64,000 bases of DNA from contig FLMG01000355.1 in assembly GCA_900088475.1 (NCBI GenBank), forward strand, positions 102,786 to 166,785, written 5' to 3'. The notes under the pieces are model-generated. The model searched no databases. It had not been told where the DNA came from and worked only from the letters and a program-made list of their open reading frames with translations. Positions 12,699 to 24,118 of this stretch are shown piece by piece (the first letter of the stretch is position 1; every line of letters starts with the position of its first letter). Both the position numbers and the translations under genes were made by a program. The stretch is from Hyphochytrium catenoides. Its lineage: Eukaryota > Sar > Hyphochytriomycetes > Hyphochytriales > Hyphochytriaceae.

Positions 12699-14451
12699 AT
12701 GAATGAGAAGGCTAAGGGGGTCCCAAGGACCCCTTCTTCTGCAATCTCAGCATTTGCTAGCCACCAGGACGCTCCAGGAGAAAATCAGAGCCCCGGGGGA
12801 AATGCTGCCAACTTGTCACCTAGTAAGGCGGTTCAAGTCTTCAACTCACACGCGGGCGAAGTCATTCCAGATATGGTACAAGGAATGCGGGCTCTTCTCG
12901 AGATGCACAACAGCCATGAACTGATGGGATTATGCAATGCTTTGTGCTTGCAAGCCACCGATGCTCTGCAGACAAAGGCTTCGAGGATCCAGCAGATCTT
13001 CCAGAATCACCTCATAGATGAGAAGGTACGCGGCCTTCTTCTATCCATATATTTAATTGACATTCTCTGACACCTTCGCGGTACATTCACTGTCGTCGCA
13101 GGGGTACATTAAGGTGCTCTCCTTTATTTGGGAGGGAACAATTGTCGAGTACCTGCGATCTGAAGGAATTCAACTGAAGCTGAGTGTCGACCCGCGACTA
13201 GCTGTACTTAACCATTGGCGCAAAGGACGGCAAAGAGGAAGCAGCCACTTCATTCCAATCTATGTCCCCAGGACTTTCCTTCCCGCCCCTACGCCAACAC
13301 CAAGAGACGAGCGTATTATAAGGTAAGTTAAAAGCGTAAAGAATGGAGAAGTATTGACAATCCTGATAGAAGTCTGGGCCAGCTTTCTCAAGGAGATCGA
13401 GGACCAAGAGAGGAATCTGAAGTCAATAGAGACGGCCATTCGAAAAGAAAGAGACTTCAGGAATGTGCTTGCCTTCATGGCCACCATCTACGAGCTTCGT
13501 AAGGCAGAGAAAGAGGGCCGAGATTACCTCTTAGAGCAGCTTCGAACTGCACAGTCCGAGTAAGATCTGTATGCCCTACGTTTCGCCTTCATTCCTCTAA
13601 TAGTAGCTTTCTACAGGCTTATGCACATGGAGAATACTCTAACAATGACGAGCTGCCAGCTGCTCGAGTTAGATGCAAGACATGAAGCCCTTTTGAAGGC
13701 GACATTAGAGAAAGAGTCTGCCTTAGAAACTGTGGATAGCTTTTACCTAGAAATGGCAGCAAATGAGGCAGCCATGCGAAGTCATTTTGAAGATCTCTAC
13801 TGGGATACACGGTTTGGGTCATCCAACAGGATTAATGACCTGACCACTCGCCTAGCGGCAACCAAGAAGGAGCTGATACTAACGAGAGCAGAACTAGAGA
13901 GGGCCGAACATACCGCCAATATGGCAGAGAAGAAGACAAAGGCTGCGAGGGACGACATGTTAAGCTTGGCGCGGGTTAACGACTATCTCCTTGCCCAGCT
14001 GGCGAAGGCAGAGGTCCAAGGGGAGACGCACATGGCTCTCGCCCTGGCAGTGGGTGACAGGTATGATGAAAGTGATTGCAGATTACCTTCTAGAGCATAG
14101 AACAGATCTGATCAATCCTGTGTTGCCAGCAACACGATTAACAACGAGGAAGCTGTGGAGATCTTCGAGTGGCTAAAGCAACTTCCTCAAGTGACCAGAG
14201 AACACCACAGAAAAATTGATAGGCTCATGTACCTCACACGGTTATTACCGTCACACGCGTATTGCGCCATTCTCGAGAACGGCATGATGGCCAAGAATGA
14301 CGTGAATGTAGCTCTTCCCACTAATGGCACGAGATCCCCCAAACGTGGGAAGGCGGGAGCTGCTCAGAGTCCCCAACGTGGAGGGAAAGCCGCTGTGACG
14401 GCTTCCTTAGTGAAAGGGTCGTCCACAAAAGGCAACAAGGCCACAAAATAG
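12699..14451 (+). CDS. Coiled-coil protein, possibly axonemal
   Basis: Five exons: 12699-13025, 13102-13322, 13383-13559, 13617-14060 and 14130-14451, encoding roughly 495 residues. The start is the ATG at 12699 (a GTG lies one codon upstream). The N-terminal third is mixed (VIPDMVQGMRALLEMHNSHE, then KVLSFIWEGTIVEYLRSEG). The middle is long, charged heptad-like helix: SFLKEIEDQERNLKSIETA, RKAEKEGRDYLLEQLRTA, KKELILTRAELERAEHTA. The C-terminus is basic and repetitive (SPKRGKAG, SPQRGGKAA). The third intron acceptor at 13382 is the only one that keeps phase. The layout resembles short coiled-coil dynein-regulatory-complex subunits, and divergence from TMEM138 makes a ciliary role attractive, but no diagnostic motif such as an IQ motif was seen, so function stays open. 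Confidence 0.75.
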
Positions 14452-14959
14452 CTAACCTTACTTACTCTCAAGTCTGCTAACCCTGTGCATTATTTATGGC
14501 TATGGCTTTCTCTGCCTGCCTATGAAACCCTCAAGCTTACACGCTAAGGTGGTTCTTTCGGACAATCTAAAGACAAGATTTTTAGCCGTTGTTTTCGAGT
14601 GATACGGTGAGCAAATGCCCGGTGCCACCCCTCATGGTGTGAATTCGAGATGGTGCGCGACTGAGTCCGCGCCATTGCAAAGTGCTTATCTCCCTTACTT
14701 CAGGCGGATGTATTATAAGGGACGTAAACAGTATGGATGTAGCGAGATATCTCAGTTACGGATCATAGTGAGCACTCTCATAGTCAAGGAGACCACTTAG
14801 GTTACACTTTTGGGGTTGAGTGTCCGGTTGGCCTTGTAGCCCTAGAGAAGTTGGAATCAATAGCAATTATGGCAATAGATAAGGTCGCAGAAAGGTTGAT
14901 GGTGGCCATCATCTGGGACTAGCTTCTGAAAGTCTAATGAGACTTGTGGGTCTGGGTCG
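14452..14959. other. Convergent 3' spacer
   Basis: Spacer between the 3' ends of the coiled-coil gene and the TMEM230-like gene. It contains a 61-codon plus-strand frame at 14615-14800 without coding character. Nothing else was recognised. Confidence 0.4.
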
Positions 14960-15630
14960 TTACTCATCGTAAGAAGGGACCTGAGTGTAACTGAACCCCT
15001 TCCAGCCCTTCCAGGCCCCATAGAGGATATAGGTCGCATAGAAGCCTGGCAAAAATGCTGCAGTCAAGAAGGAAAAGTCAGTCTCTAGTTGGCAAGGCAC
15101 TCGCTGAGCTTCTACAATTGCTTTCACCTATGCTTCCCAAGATTATAAGCGACAGTCCTCGGTCAAAATCCTTGCGAAATACTTGCAGACCCACCAGCAG
15201 GAGAATCTGTTAAGGGAAGTTTCGGATGAGAGGAAGAGCAAGCCTTTCTCTCTATTCGTTGACTTACTGTGCCACATCCAAAGAGGAGAACAGCGGCAAT
15301 AGCGGTCCTAATCGGGAATACAGGTTCCCGATAACCTCTTATTGGGTGCTTCGCCTATGTCGAAGGATAAGAGTTACTTCCTGGCAGTCGTCAAACGAAC
15401 CAAACGATCGCTCACTACCTTGACTTCACCGCGAATATCGGTAAAATCTTCTTCGGCGGCCTGACAGTCCAAAGTTGAAAGCAAGCGTTAGCTTTGGAGC
15501 GCGAGGCTATACCTACAGAAGCATCAAGAGACCTTCCGTCTGTACATAGTCTCCGAGACTTGCTTGTAGCAATGAACCGAAGGTCAGCCCACCGGTCCTT
15601 ATCCGAAAGAGTCTGATGTGCTGTAGACAC
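14960..15630 (-). CDS. TMEM230: TMEM230 / DUF872 family membrane protein
   Basis: Two-pass membrane protein of the TMEM230 family, placed on secretory and recycling vesicles in animals. Five exons join in phase: 15630-15517, 15460-15378, 15307-15268, 15206-15128 and 15057-14960. The N-terminus is soluble (DKDRWADLRFIATSK, then EEDFTDIRGEVK). The first helix is TAIAAVLLFGCGTILLLVGL, followed by the short loop VFRKDFDRGLSLIILGSIA. The second helix FLPGFYATYILYGAWKGWKG runs into the C-terminal FSYTQVPSYDE. That ending matches the diagnostic family end (F.PGFY..RIAY.A..GR.GYSY..IP.FD). Two exons are under 85 bases. Confidence 0.9.
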
Positions 15631-16226
15631 AGCTACACGGTCAGTCCAAGCGACGAGATTGGCAACGAGCAGCAGAGCTGTACCAGCAACGAGCAGCAGA
15701 TGACGTCCTCACTGACAAGATCCGCGCGGCACTGATGATGATCCCCCCGAGCTTCAGAGCGTCTGCGAATCTTCATCCGCTGTGTCTGTTCATCACCTCT
15801 CAGAATAGAGACTACAGAGAACTGTTACTTTACAAGTTAAAATCGTGATATTACGGTCTGGGCGTTGTTGTGGTGATGTGAGGAGGAAGCTGCGATCTCT
15901 GCAGTGCAGAGTTTCCGGACAAAGAAAGAGGCAAGAAATCGCGCCGCCAATCTCTGTGAGGAAGCGACTGAATCTTAGCCAGAACTGACAACAAGTCTGT
16001 GAAGGTCACTCTGAGAGTAAGGCGCTGTCGAGAGCGTGGTGCATCAAGATCCAGAAGTGCTTACTAGCCGCAGTCCCAGTCACCGTCTTTGCTCATTGCG
16101 AACGCCGGACTATCCTCTCGAGGAGTCAACCGCACAAATTGGTGCTTGTCGTCTCCGCGGCTGCTGGCTTAAGGCGCTATTTTATCTCATTCCATCTCTA
16201 GAGGTCGTAGCTACTTAGATTGAACT
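15631..16226. promoter_or_regulatory. Divergent intergenic region
   Basis: About 600 bases between the start codons of the TMEM230-like gene and UBC12. It holds a short direct repeat with the core CAACGAGCAGCAG at about 15672 and 15696. No coding exon was recognised. Confidence 0.4.
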
Positions 16227-17361
16227 ATGATTCGACTAAAGGCTAAACAGCAGCAGAAAGCCCAAGAAGAAGCGGCTGCTCAGGCAGCTGAAGCAGCCAG
16301 ATCCGAGAGCACATCTACAGACTCCACAGCAGTTAGTGGAGGTAACGCTGGAGGAGCGGATGGGAATAGTGAAGAGAAGTCAGACGATGGGAAGGTGAAG
16401 ATCTTCGGCTTGGGTCGAGGGAAAAGGGTAAGACAGAAACAAAGCAGAGCCGATGACCAAGTACCGCTCACGTTTCAGTAACCCCTCTATTGCATTCGTT
16501 GCTGATGTCACACACCTGGTAGGCACCTGCCAAGAAGAACGGCAAGAAGAGGACGCCAGGCGAAATTAGGATCCAGAAAGGTAAGCATGGGCCCAATTTT
16601 GCAGGCACTTGTCGTCTAGTTGCACTGACGATGGCCCTTGCTTCGCGTCTGCAGACGTAGCAGAATTAGATGGGGGCAACGTGGCAAAGATTTCATTTCC
16701 AAACCCAAATGATCTGACTAACTTTGTGGTTCGGGTAAGCTCATCAGCATAAACTACCCTACAAAGAAAACACAACGATATTAAAGAAGTGCATCCGTAG
16801 ATCAAGGCTGACACAGGCTACTGGAAAGGAGCAGAGTATGTCTTTAGGTTCACAATTCCACCGGTATGCTCGGCAAAATGCTTCGTTCTTCCTTCAATAG
16901 CTAGTGTTGACTCTTCTTGCACACCGCTGGGTCACAGCTATATCCACACGAACCCCCCAAAGTCAAGTGTGAGACCAAGGTACGTTTAGGGATGGTGGAT
17001 TACGCTAATGTTGGGTTGTGTCGTGCGCTCCTACTGACATCGCATCTGCAGATTTACCATCCAAACATTGACTTTGATGGCAACGTGTGCTTGAATATCC
17101 TGCGTGAGGACTGGAAGCCAGTGCTTGACATTAATGCGGTCATTTATGGACTAATATACCTGTTCTACGAGCCCAATCCGGATGACCCGTTAAATAAAGG
17201 TTGGTCGGCTCTACCTGGGGGTTGTCATTGAGCGGCTAATTCTTTGTCCTGCAGAGGCCGCCGATCTGTACAGATCTGATCAGAAACAGTTTGAGAGAGT
17301 GGTTGCGCGTAGCCTTCGGGGCGGCATCATCAACGGCATCGTCTTTGAACATCTTTTATAG
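16227..17361 (+). CDS. UBC12: NEDD8-conjugating E2 enzyme UBC12
   Basis: E2 enzyme that carries NEDD8 from the NAE1-UBA3 E1 to cullins, activating cullin-RING ligases. Seven exons: 16227-16427, 16523-16580, 16655-16734, 16801-16863, 16938-16979, 17052-17199 and 17255-17361. The N-terminus [15 protein letters not shown] matches the UBC12-specific extension that docks on the E1, lengthened here by an Ala/Ser/Gly-rich insert and a Lys-rich patch. The UBC fold follows: [42 protein letters not shown] and [18 protein letters not shown] with the catalytic Cys after NV. It continues [20 protein letters not shown] and ends [17 protein letters not shown]. The [14 protein letters not shown] block is specific to UBC12 among E2s. 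Confidence 0.96.
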
Positions 17362-17420
17362 GTCTGGGATGCTGTCACTCGGCGGCAAGCACAGAAGTGG
17401 CTCAAGCCAAAGGGGCAATT

Positions 17421-18831
17421 CTAACGCTCGATCTCGTAATACGGAAAGTACATGCCCCATGTATCATCGTAGGTGCAAGGAGGGCTGACCACGCGAAACT
17501 TCTTCTTCTTCTGGATTATATACTCTGATCGGGTGCGTTGGACCCACCATAGCTGAAACACTGTGGCGTTAACCTATGCATGACAGTAGAGAAGTCACAC
17601 GGATATCGGCCTACCTCATAAGCTCCTTTACAAAGTACCCGACTGCTGTTGCCCTTCACTGTTGAGCTGATTATTGTGGTCCGATAGCCAGAAGTTTGGT
17701 TTACGAGCTTGGTGTCTGTGAGCACTTCCCAACGACCTATATACCTGGTGTCCGCTGCAGGGAAAAGAGCAAAAAGGATTTAAGGTTAAGGTTCTGGTTG
17801 CGGACTGAAAGCCGATACCAACCCTGATTACCTGGTAGATGGACCTCAAGAAAGGTCCCGCAATGCGGATCATTGGCAAAATGTTTGCCGCAAGTGACAA
17901 TATAGGCATTCGATGTGTAGCCGACACCAAAGCATAATGGCTTGACCACCCCATAAGGGTCCGTGCAGTTTTCATCTGCCACTACCGTCGCATTATTATC
18001 CCAACAAGCAGGAAACTGACCTGCAACACCTTACTTTAAGGGACGGAAGGACATTGTCGAGTTGGCAGCGTCGTCGCTGACACGCACCTGGTTGCTCTTT
18101 GAAGCGGTTCGCTACGCAATCTGGACGTGGATACTGGCTTCCATGACAAGTGATGTCAATGGCCATCTCATCGTTAGGTCGTCGACTAAGGCGGCCACGA
18201 GTCAGTTACTTTCAAGGTCTGGCCCTCTTAGAAGAGTATGGGTAGGCACCTGTTAGCTATTGAGACGGCCGACAGATCCTCCCGAACCAGCTTGCCATAG
18301 CGGAGAATCGTGTCGTCATCGGCAGAAGCCATTCCCAGCGATCCATCTGGTTCTGTGGTCTGTGGGCGATGGCACTGAGCTAAGATATCACAAGTTCCAT
18401 GAATACTTCGAAGTTCGCTCTTACCACTTTCATCAGGTACTCGGAATAGCCAAAGCTGTCCATGCAGCAGTTGTATGCATTACCACGACAAGGGTCCAGG
18501 ATAAGGTTAACGACGTACCCCTCCGGGGCTTCTTCCCTGGACAAGCGAGTCGAGGACAAGGCTAATCGGTCAACCTGATTGTAAAGGAAGTGCTGGAAGT
18601 GGCGCTGTGCAAGAGTTACCTATACAAGTCGGTTCGCACGTAGTCTGTTTTAACTCGTTGTAGTTCCAAGAGCTTGTCCTTCAGCATATCGGTTGCGGCT
18701 CCAGAGGCATTTCCTAGCTGTTCCCTAAATTGTGAAGTCCCTAGCATGTACTGGCCTCGACATATTTGGACAGCCACTATATGCAGCGTAAGGCAAGTCC
18801 CCGCAACGTTGAGCGCTTTCCTTGACCTCAT
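17421..18831 (-). CDS. Secreted cysteine-rich protein, family unknown
   Basis: Unrecognised. The ATG at 18831 opens a signal-peptide-like start (ALNVAGTCLTLHIVAVQICR). Coding-like exons then follow with mostly consistent phases: about 18831-18637, 18574-18434 (VVNLILDPCRGNAYNCCMDS), 18371-18248, about 18188-18090 (ITCHGSQYPRPDCVANRFK), 18021-17833 (PACWDNN, ENCTDPYGVVKPLCFGVGY, IVTCGKHFANDPHCGTFLEV), a later exon with NQTSGYRTTIISSTVKGNSS, and a final exon with FQLWWVQRTRSEYI ending PYYEIER. A dozen or more cysteines and several N-glycosylation sequons fit an extracellular or lumenal protein. No transmembrane segment follows the signal peptide. Exact exon edges before 18100 and a possible 10-base exon near 17745 are uncertain. 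It converges on UBC12 with 59 bases between stop codons. Confidence 0.55.
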
Positions 18832-21800
18832 GATCGGAGGAGCTCTACAAGCTGCTCCAGATATTGTTCCTGAGTGCCGAGACGGCGGTTAAGGGGTAGG
18901 TAAGCCTTTGACAGCACGTCCGGCGGAGCCTGGACTGATCGCCGCCTACTTTGAGGAGACGTATTATAAGGAGCGATGGTTGAAGAGATACAGACCGCCA
19001 GTGCTTGGGTTCCCCATAGAAGTGCAAAGAAAAGTATGCCTACGCGGCCCCCTTCTTAGATGAGCATCGTCTGATCCTGCCGTAGCAGCGCGGACGATTG
19101 GATTGAGAGCAGTTCGAAGAGGATGGCACCAGGTACCCGGCGGCGACGAGAAAAAGAAAAGTCCCAAGCGCTCCTCCGCTAGCTTGGCGGCTAGCGACGT
19201 TTGCTTCTTCAACTCAAAGGCGCTAACGGGCTTCCGCTAACCGTTAGCACCCCTAATAAGATAGTGAATCCCAGTCTTGCCTACCAGGTGAAGGATCATG
19301 TAGATGATGGTACGAGTACTAGGATATAGACTAGATGACAGGACAGAAGCTGAAGCTGATGATGATGCATTCTCCTGCCGTGAGACTGACGAGTCTTTTA
19401 TGCCGCGCCTCCTACTCAGATTGAATAGTTGATAACTAGGGAAAACCCTGGGGAGGTGATGACCAGATGACCAGAGGCTGACAGCCCCTCAATCCACGTG
19501 ACCCGGAGAATTCTGCTATTGCACTGGGCGCACTTAAAGAGTCCTTGCCCTCTTTACGCCACGGAAATGTGGGAGCAGAGTGGAATCCCCAAGCGAGGCT
19601 GGAGCTCAACGGAACCATTTGGCTTGACAGCCTCAAGGACTGATCGCCAAGGACTTTGTATTCATTGTGAGTTAGTGCATCAGAGCGAGATAATCCCTTC
19701 CTCCCCTGCCTGATGGGCTTATGCATCACGCGTAGACGCTATTAAGAGTGCCACCTTCAAGAGTTTATGGCGAGATACTAGTACAATACGGCGCACCTTC
19801 AGCCATCGGTGACAATGAGACGAGCCTGCAGCGGTAAAAGGCCGGCAGCTACTTTCACTCATTGACGTGCGGAAAGCCTCCTTAAACACACATCAAGCCT
19901 TATGTGCCTGTTAGAATGGAGTCACACTTCCCAAGAGCTAAAAGTACAATGCTGTCTCTGTATCACTTTGTCTGTCGATGGTCTGATCAGGCTGTCTCTC
20001 TCTCTTGGAGGTCTCTGTGGCTCTCGATCGAGCAGTCATCTCACCGTTCTTATATCTCTCTCCTCCGTGTCGCGTAAACCTTTGTATGGACAAGTCTACT
20101 GCTCCGTCATTGTATGCTTGTGAGAAAGAGGCTCAATGGAGGAGCTCAGTGAGCACTGGAAGATGACGAGTTATCATAGACAATATATATCTCCGGGGAA
20201 TTGAAAAGAGATTGAAAGGGGTTATTATCATCGTCGATGGCTTCTACACCAACCATCCAGCTGGTCATACAGCTTCCTCTTAATGTGGATGACTATCATG
20301 CGGTGGAGGTCAATCTAAGTAATGGTTCAGGGATAATATGATCACCATAATGAGAGCGAGAAGAAGGTCCGAGGTCTAGAGTATCTATGTGCTTTGGCGC
20401 GAATGGATGACAGTGCCCCACAGTCGCTACGATCCACTCGCACTGGCAGCATTTCGAAGCTCGATCTATTCTTTATGAGAAGATTGCAACGGTGGTAGCG
20501 CCACGACACGGTATCGAACTAAGAAAGGCCTTTGTGCCTAAGTCGTAAGGAAAGAGTTTTCTTGGTACGTCGACTTTATTGCAATCAAAGAATCCAAGTA
20601 GTTGGCAGTGACAGGCGTCATAATCAGCTCCTGCTGAGAATCTACCCCTTTCCGACAGAAAAGCATCACAAATACTAGAGCCAGCGTGACTGACCACGAC
20701 GCCTCTCTGCCACAGCGGACGTGGTTTCGCCGGAGATTGTTGGTCCAAGGACGCGATGGTTCTCTAGAGCACAAAGAAATTCACTTAGACGAAAAGAGCT
20801 AATATCGCTTTGTTACCCCTTAGCTGGAGATGCTCTAGAGTTGCCCAGGGTCATAAGTGACAGGTTTTGATTCTAGGCGCAAGTGGTCTGGCAGACGCCA
20901 AGTCGGGCTTTGTGGCTAATACAATGAGCCTTACAAAAGCATGGACAAGTTGGCTGGTATTAGGAGTTTAGTCATTATGATGCCTCGATTGCAGCCTGAA
21001 GGAGTCCTTCTTACAACGGACATGTCCCTCCACTAAAGGAGTAGAATAGGAGGGCTGGTCAAGGTTAAACAATGGACAACACTGCGCTGTACAGGCCGAG
21101 TCCATCATGCAGGTGAGATATTAGTGCTATTAACTCTACCTCAGCTATCTCCCACCATCAACAAGCCCTGGTAGCCCTAAGTTTGCTGAAGTAACCCTCC
21201 AGCAACAAGAAATCGTCTGCTCTCGAAAGGTGATATGATGCAAAGGCTGCCTGCAGAATCAAGCAAGTAGCCGTCCGATTGAAGCCCAAACGCTTGAAGA
21301 CGCTGCAAAAGAGTCCCAGGTACAGATCAAAGGGTAGCCTGGTGTTCCTCCGTCACCTGGCAAGAGCGAGCTGTCCGACCTAGCGGCGATAGCTGTCAGG
21401 GTTGAAGCAAAGCAACGGAAGCAAAGAAGCAAATGACTGGAAGTTTAAGAAATCCCGAGAGATCCGTTTCCCTCTGCCCTTTCCCGTTTCTCTTAATGCT
21501 ATAACTGGCATTAGAGCAAAGACAGGGCGATGCATACCAAGCTCCAGAGGCCAAGAAATGTATTGAGCTTTGACCGAGCGGCGACCGATGAGCCGATGAG
21601 TAACCTGACGATGCGGAGGAGGCCGCCGCGACAGTAATACTCAGTGGGATAGAGATCAGGCAAGGAGCGGAAGGTGATGAGAGGTAAGAAAGTAAGAAAG
21701 CGTGCAACCGCCAGCCACGCGGTGGGACCTGTGACCTGTGGCGTCTTGAGCCCCTAGTTATACTTCTGCAGCTACCAAGAAATCCCTTTTGTGTCCTATC

Positions 21801-22603
21801 CTCATTCACACGGACGCAAAGCCAAGGCGCGGTGACTGTGTAACGATTGTGCATCGGACTGGCAAGTGTTGGTCACGGAACCTTCTTGCGGCTAAGAATA
21901 GTGATGAGAAAGAAGCGAGAGGATAAGGACAACTTCCTCCTTCCGTCCAGAGTCCAGATGGTGTGAGCATCAATCACCCTGTCTGTTTATTAGCGGTAGA
22001 ACAACTCGTACAATAATATATACAGCTGGGCGCTCAGCACGCAGCAGGTGGATTGAGCCAGTGCAGAGGCGCGAGGCGCCCACAAATTCACGTAATTCAA
22101 AGCTCATCCTCTGTCTTGGACTATCAAAAAGGCTTATGGTCGGGTCACATGACTATGATTCTGCCTTGTAAGCAAGTATCAGTGTATAGCATCCGCGGGG
22201 CCAAGATGGATGGTCCTGTGATATTCGTATATTAAGGCTTTGAGGTGGAGAAAGTGTGAACCTCTTCCCTTCCCAGCTGGCGATGGTCTAGGACGGTGTG
22301 TGAAGCTGCTGAGTAAGGCTCCTTTAGGTCGAGGCCTCCATCATCAACAGTGGCACAATGCCTACTGCTGCTTGTCCTATTTACTCTGCCGTCTGGGTCT
22401 AGGCGAGGTAGATGATAGCTGCAGGGAAACATCAAACACTTTGGACAGATCCCCAGCTGAAGGCCCTTCCCTATTACTATCAAGAGGGCGGTGTATTGCT
22501 GTAATACCCCAGATATTACTATGTCAGCTGTAACGCCCTGTCTTGAGTTGGAAGGATCAACAACAGCCGAAGCCGGCGAAGTGGTCACTGTTCGTCCTCC
22601 TTC

Positions 22604-22606
<3 letters not shown>
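18832..22606. other. Gene-poor 3.8 kb region
   Basis: No gene could be supported. A coding-like plus-strand fragment starts at 20237 (ASTPTIQLVIQLPLNVDDYH), and another at about 20365-20465 reads EYLCALARMDDSAPQSLR; the two do not join in phase. On the minus strand, 21290-21060 has two overlapping open frames. The longest minus-strand frame (21396-21854, 152 codons) is Ser/Pro-rich without family features. The stretch may hold a decayed gene or only spacer. Confidence 0.35.
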
Positions 22607-22642
<36 letters not shown>

Positions 22643-22689
22643 CTCTCGCTCTCTCGCTCTCTCTCTCTCTCGCTCTCTCGCTCTCTCTT
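22607..22689. repeat. CT/CTCTCG microsatellite
   Basis: A polypyrimidine tract of CT dinucleotides changes into CTCTCG hexamers over about 80 bases, some 230 bases upstream of the alternative oxidase start codon. All frames through it are open because the repeat has no stop codons, so the apparent Leu/Ser or Arg/Glu proteins here are artefacts. Its place in the likely AOX promoter or leader could matter for expression. Confidence 0.95.
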
Positions 22690-22921
22690 ACTCCCTCTGT
22701 CTCCTCTTTCCTCCTTGCCACCCACCTAAATTCAAAGAGCAATGTGAAGCTAGGAAGATGAAGAGTGTTGGGCATGCGAGGGGCAGCATAGCACTGAGCA
22801 CATCAAAGGAAAGCTCCATGTACTCTCTCACTCATTATTGGAGTTTCCACCTCTAGGATATACTGACTAAAGAACTATCGAACCCTCGACCAGAAGCCCA
22901 CCGCTCTCAAGCACCTTCAAG

Positions 22922-24004
22922 ATGATGTTCCGGGTTGCACTCCGACCTGTGTCAGCCAACCTTGGCAGCTTCAAGGCAGGAGCAAGAAGCTTCGCTACCA
23001 TCCATGGACGGCAGGCTTCTCTTCTAAACCATAAGGCTCCATGGATCATTCAGGGGTCGTCTGAGATGTTCCAGGCTACTCTGTTGGGAAAGAGTCCTTT
23101 GAGGAGCGCCTCTGGAACTGTTCCTTTCCGATGCATCAGCACCGGCAGCAAGAAGTCAAGCACTGTCTCTGTCTCTGCAGACGCAGCAGCGAGCCACGAC
23201 CATGAGCAAGATATGACCCAGAGAAAGTACTATTGGATCACAGCGGAAGCTGAGCAGCTCATTGCCAAGGCTTACGCACGACATCGCGCACTGGCGGACA
23301 AAGCCGAAGCCTTCCCTCCTGCCCTGAATGTTAAGGACCTTGAAAGGCTTGAAGAGCCCTTTCATTACGTGCCTAAGGACTGGGTGGACAGAGTTGTCTA
23401 CAAGAGCATGCGGTTTATGAGAATTTTCACTCATTTGTTCTTCAAGGAGAAGTATGACCATCACGCTGTTGTCCTAGAGACTGTCGCAGCAGTTCCGGGT
23501 ATTGTGGCTGGTGCCGCACGCCATCTTCGCTCCCTGCGTAACATGGAGAGAGACAACGGATGGATCAACCCCCTGCAGGAGGAGGCCGAGAATGAAAGGA
23601 TGCACCTTCTTATCTGGATGCAGGTGACCCAACCGACAAGGCTGGAGCGAGGCCTCGTCATCCTTGCGCAAGGCGTCTACCTTCACTTCTATATTCTTTT
23701 CTACCTCCTCTCTCCTAGAGGAGCTCACCGCTTCGTGGGCTATCTTGAGGAAGAGGCCCACGCTGCGTACACGGACTATCTGAAGAGCATCGATAGCGGG
23801 AAAATCCCCAACAAGCCCGCTCCTATGATTGCCAAGAAGTATTATCGCCTCCCTGATGATGCCACCATCCGTGACGTGGTCCTACACGTCCGGGCAGATG
23901 AGTGTATGCACAGAGACTTCAACCACATGCTGAGCGACAAGCTGGTGCGCAAGGAGGGCGGCTCTGAGCCTCACTTCATGGCAGGGAGAAATCCTTCCCT
24001 CTGA
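22922..24004 (+). CDS. AOX: Mitochondrial alternative oxidase
   Basis: Di-iron ubiquinol oxidase of the inner mitochondrial membrane that passes electrons from ubiquinol to oxygen without proton pumping, bypassing complexes III and IV. It is a single exon of 360 codons. A long N-terminal presequence (FRVALRPVSANLGSFKAGAR and more) fits mitochondrial import. All four iron-ligand motifs are present in order: LETVAAVPG, NERMHL, LEEEAHAAYTDYL and RADECMHRDFNH. The membrane-face segment LVILAQGVYLHFYILFYLLS lies between the second and third. No regulatory Cys of the plant type is evident in the N-terminal domain. A CT microsatellite lies upstream. Confidence 0.96.
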   Translation: MMFRVALRPVSANLGSFKAGARSFATIHGRQASLLNHKAPWIIQGSSEMFQATLLGKSPLRSASGTVPFRCISTGSKKSSTVSVSADAAASHDHEQDMTQRKYYWITAEAEQLIAKAYARHRALADKAEAFPPALNVKDLERLEEPFHYVPKDWVDRVVYKSMRFMRIFTHLFFKEKYDHHAVVLETVAAVPGIVAGAARHLRSLRNMERDNGWINPLQEEAENERMHLLIWMQVTQPTRLERGLVILAQGVYLHFYILFYLLSPRGAHRFVGYLEEEAHAAYTDYLKSIDSGKIPNKPAPMIAKKYYRLPDDATIRDVVLHVRADECMHRDFNHMLSDKLVRKEGGSEPHFMAGRNPSL

Positions 24005-24118
24005 GCGTGAATTGACAATAGTTATTCTACTTAGTTTCCATAGCTTCCTCTACCCCAAGGTTTCTCCCAATAGAGTGATGACTCTAATCGCTACCTTCTT
24101 CCCCATCCTTAAGTTAAC

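Noticed and set aside
21396-21854. 152-codon minus-strand frame
   Set aside because: Composition is Ser/Pro/Arg-rich and irregular, with no family features and no splice partners.
22491-22856. Long Leu/Ser-rich and Arg/Glu-rich open frames
   Set aside because: They are produced by the stop-free CT/GA microsatellite and have no start or splice context.
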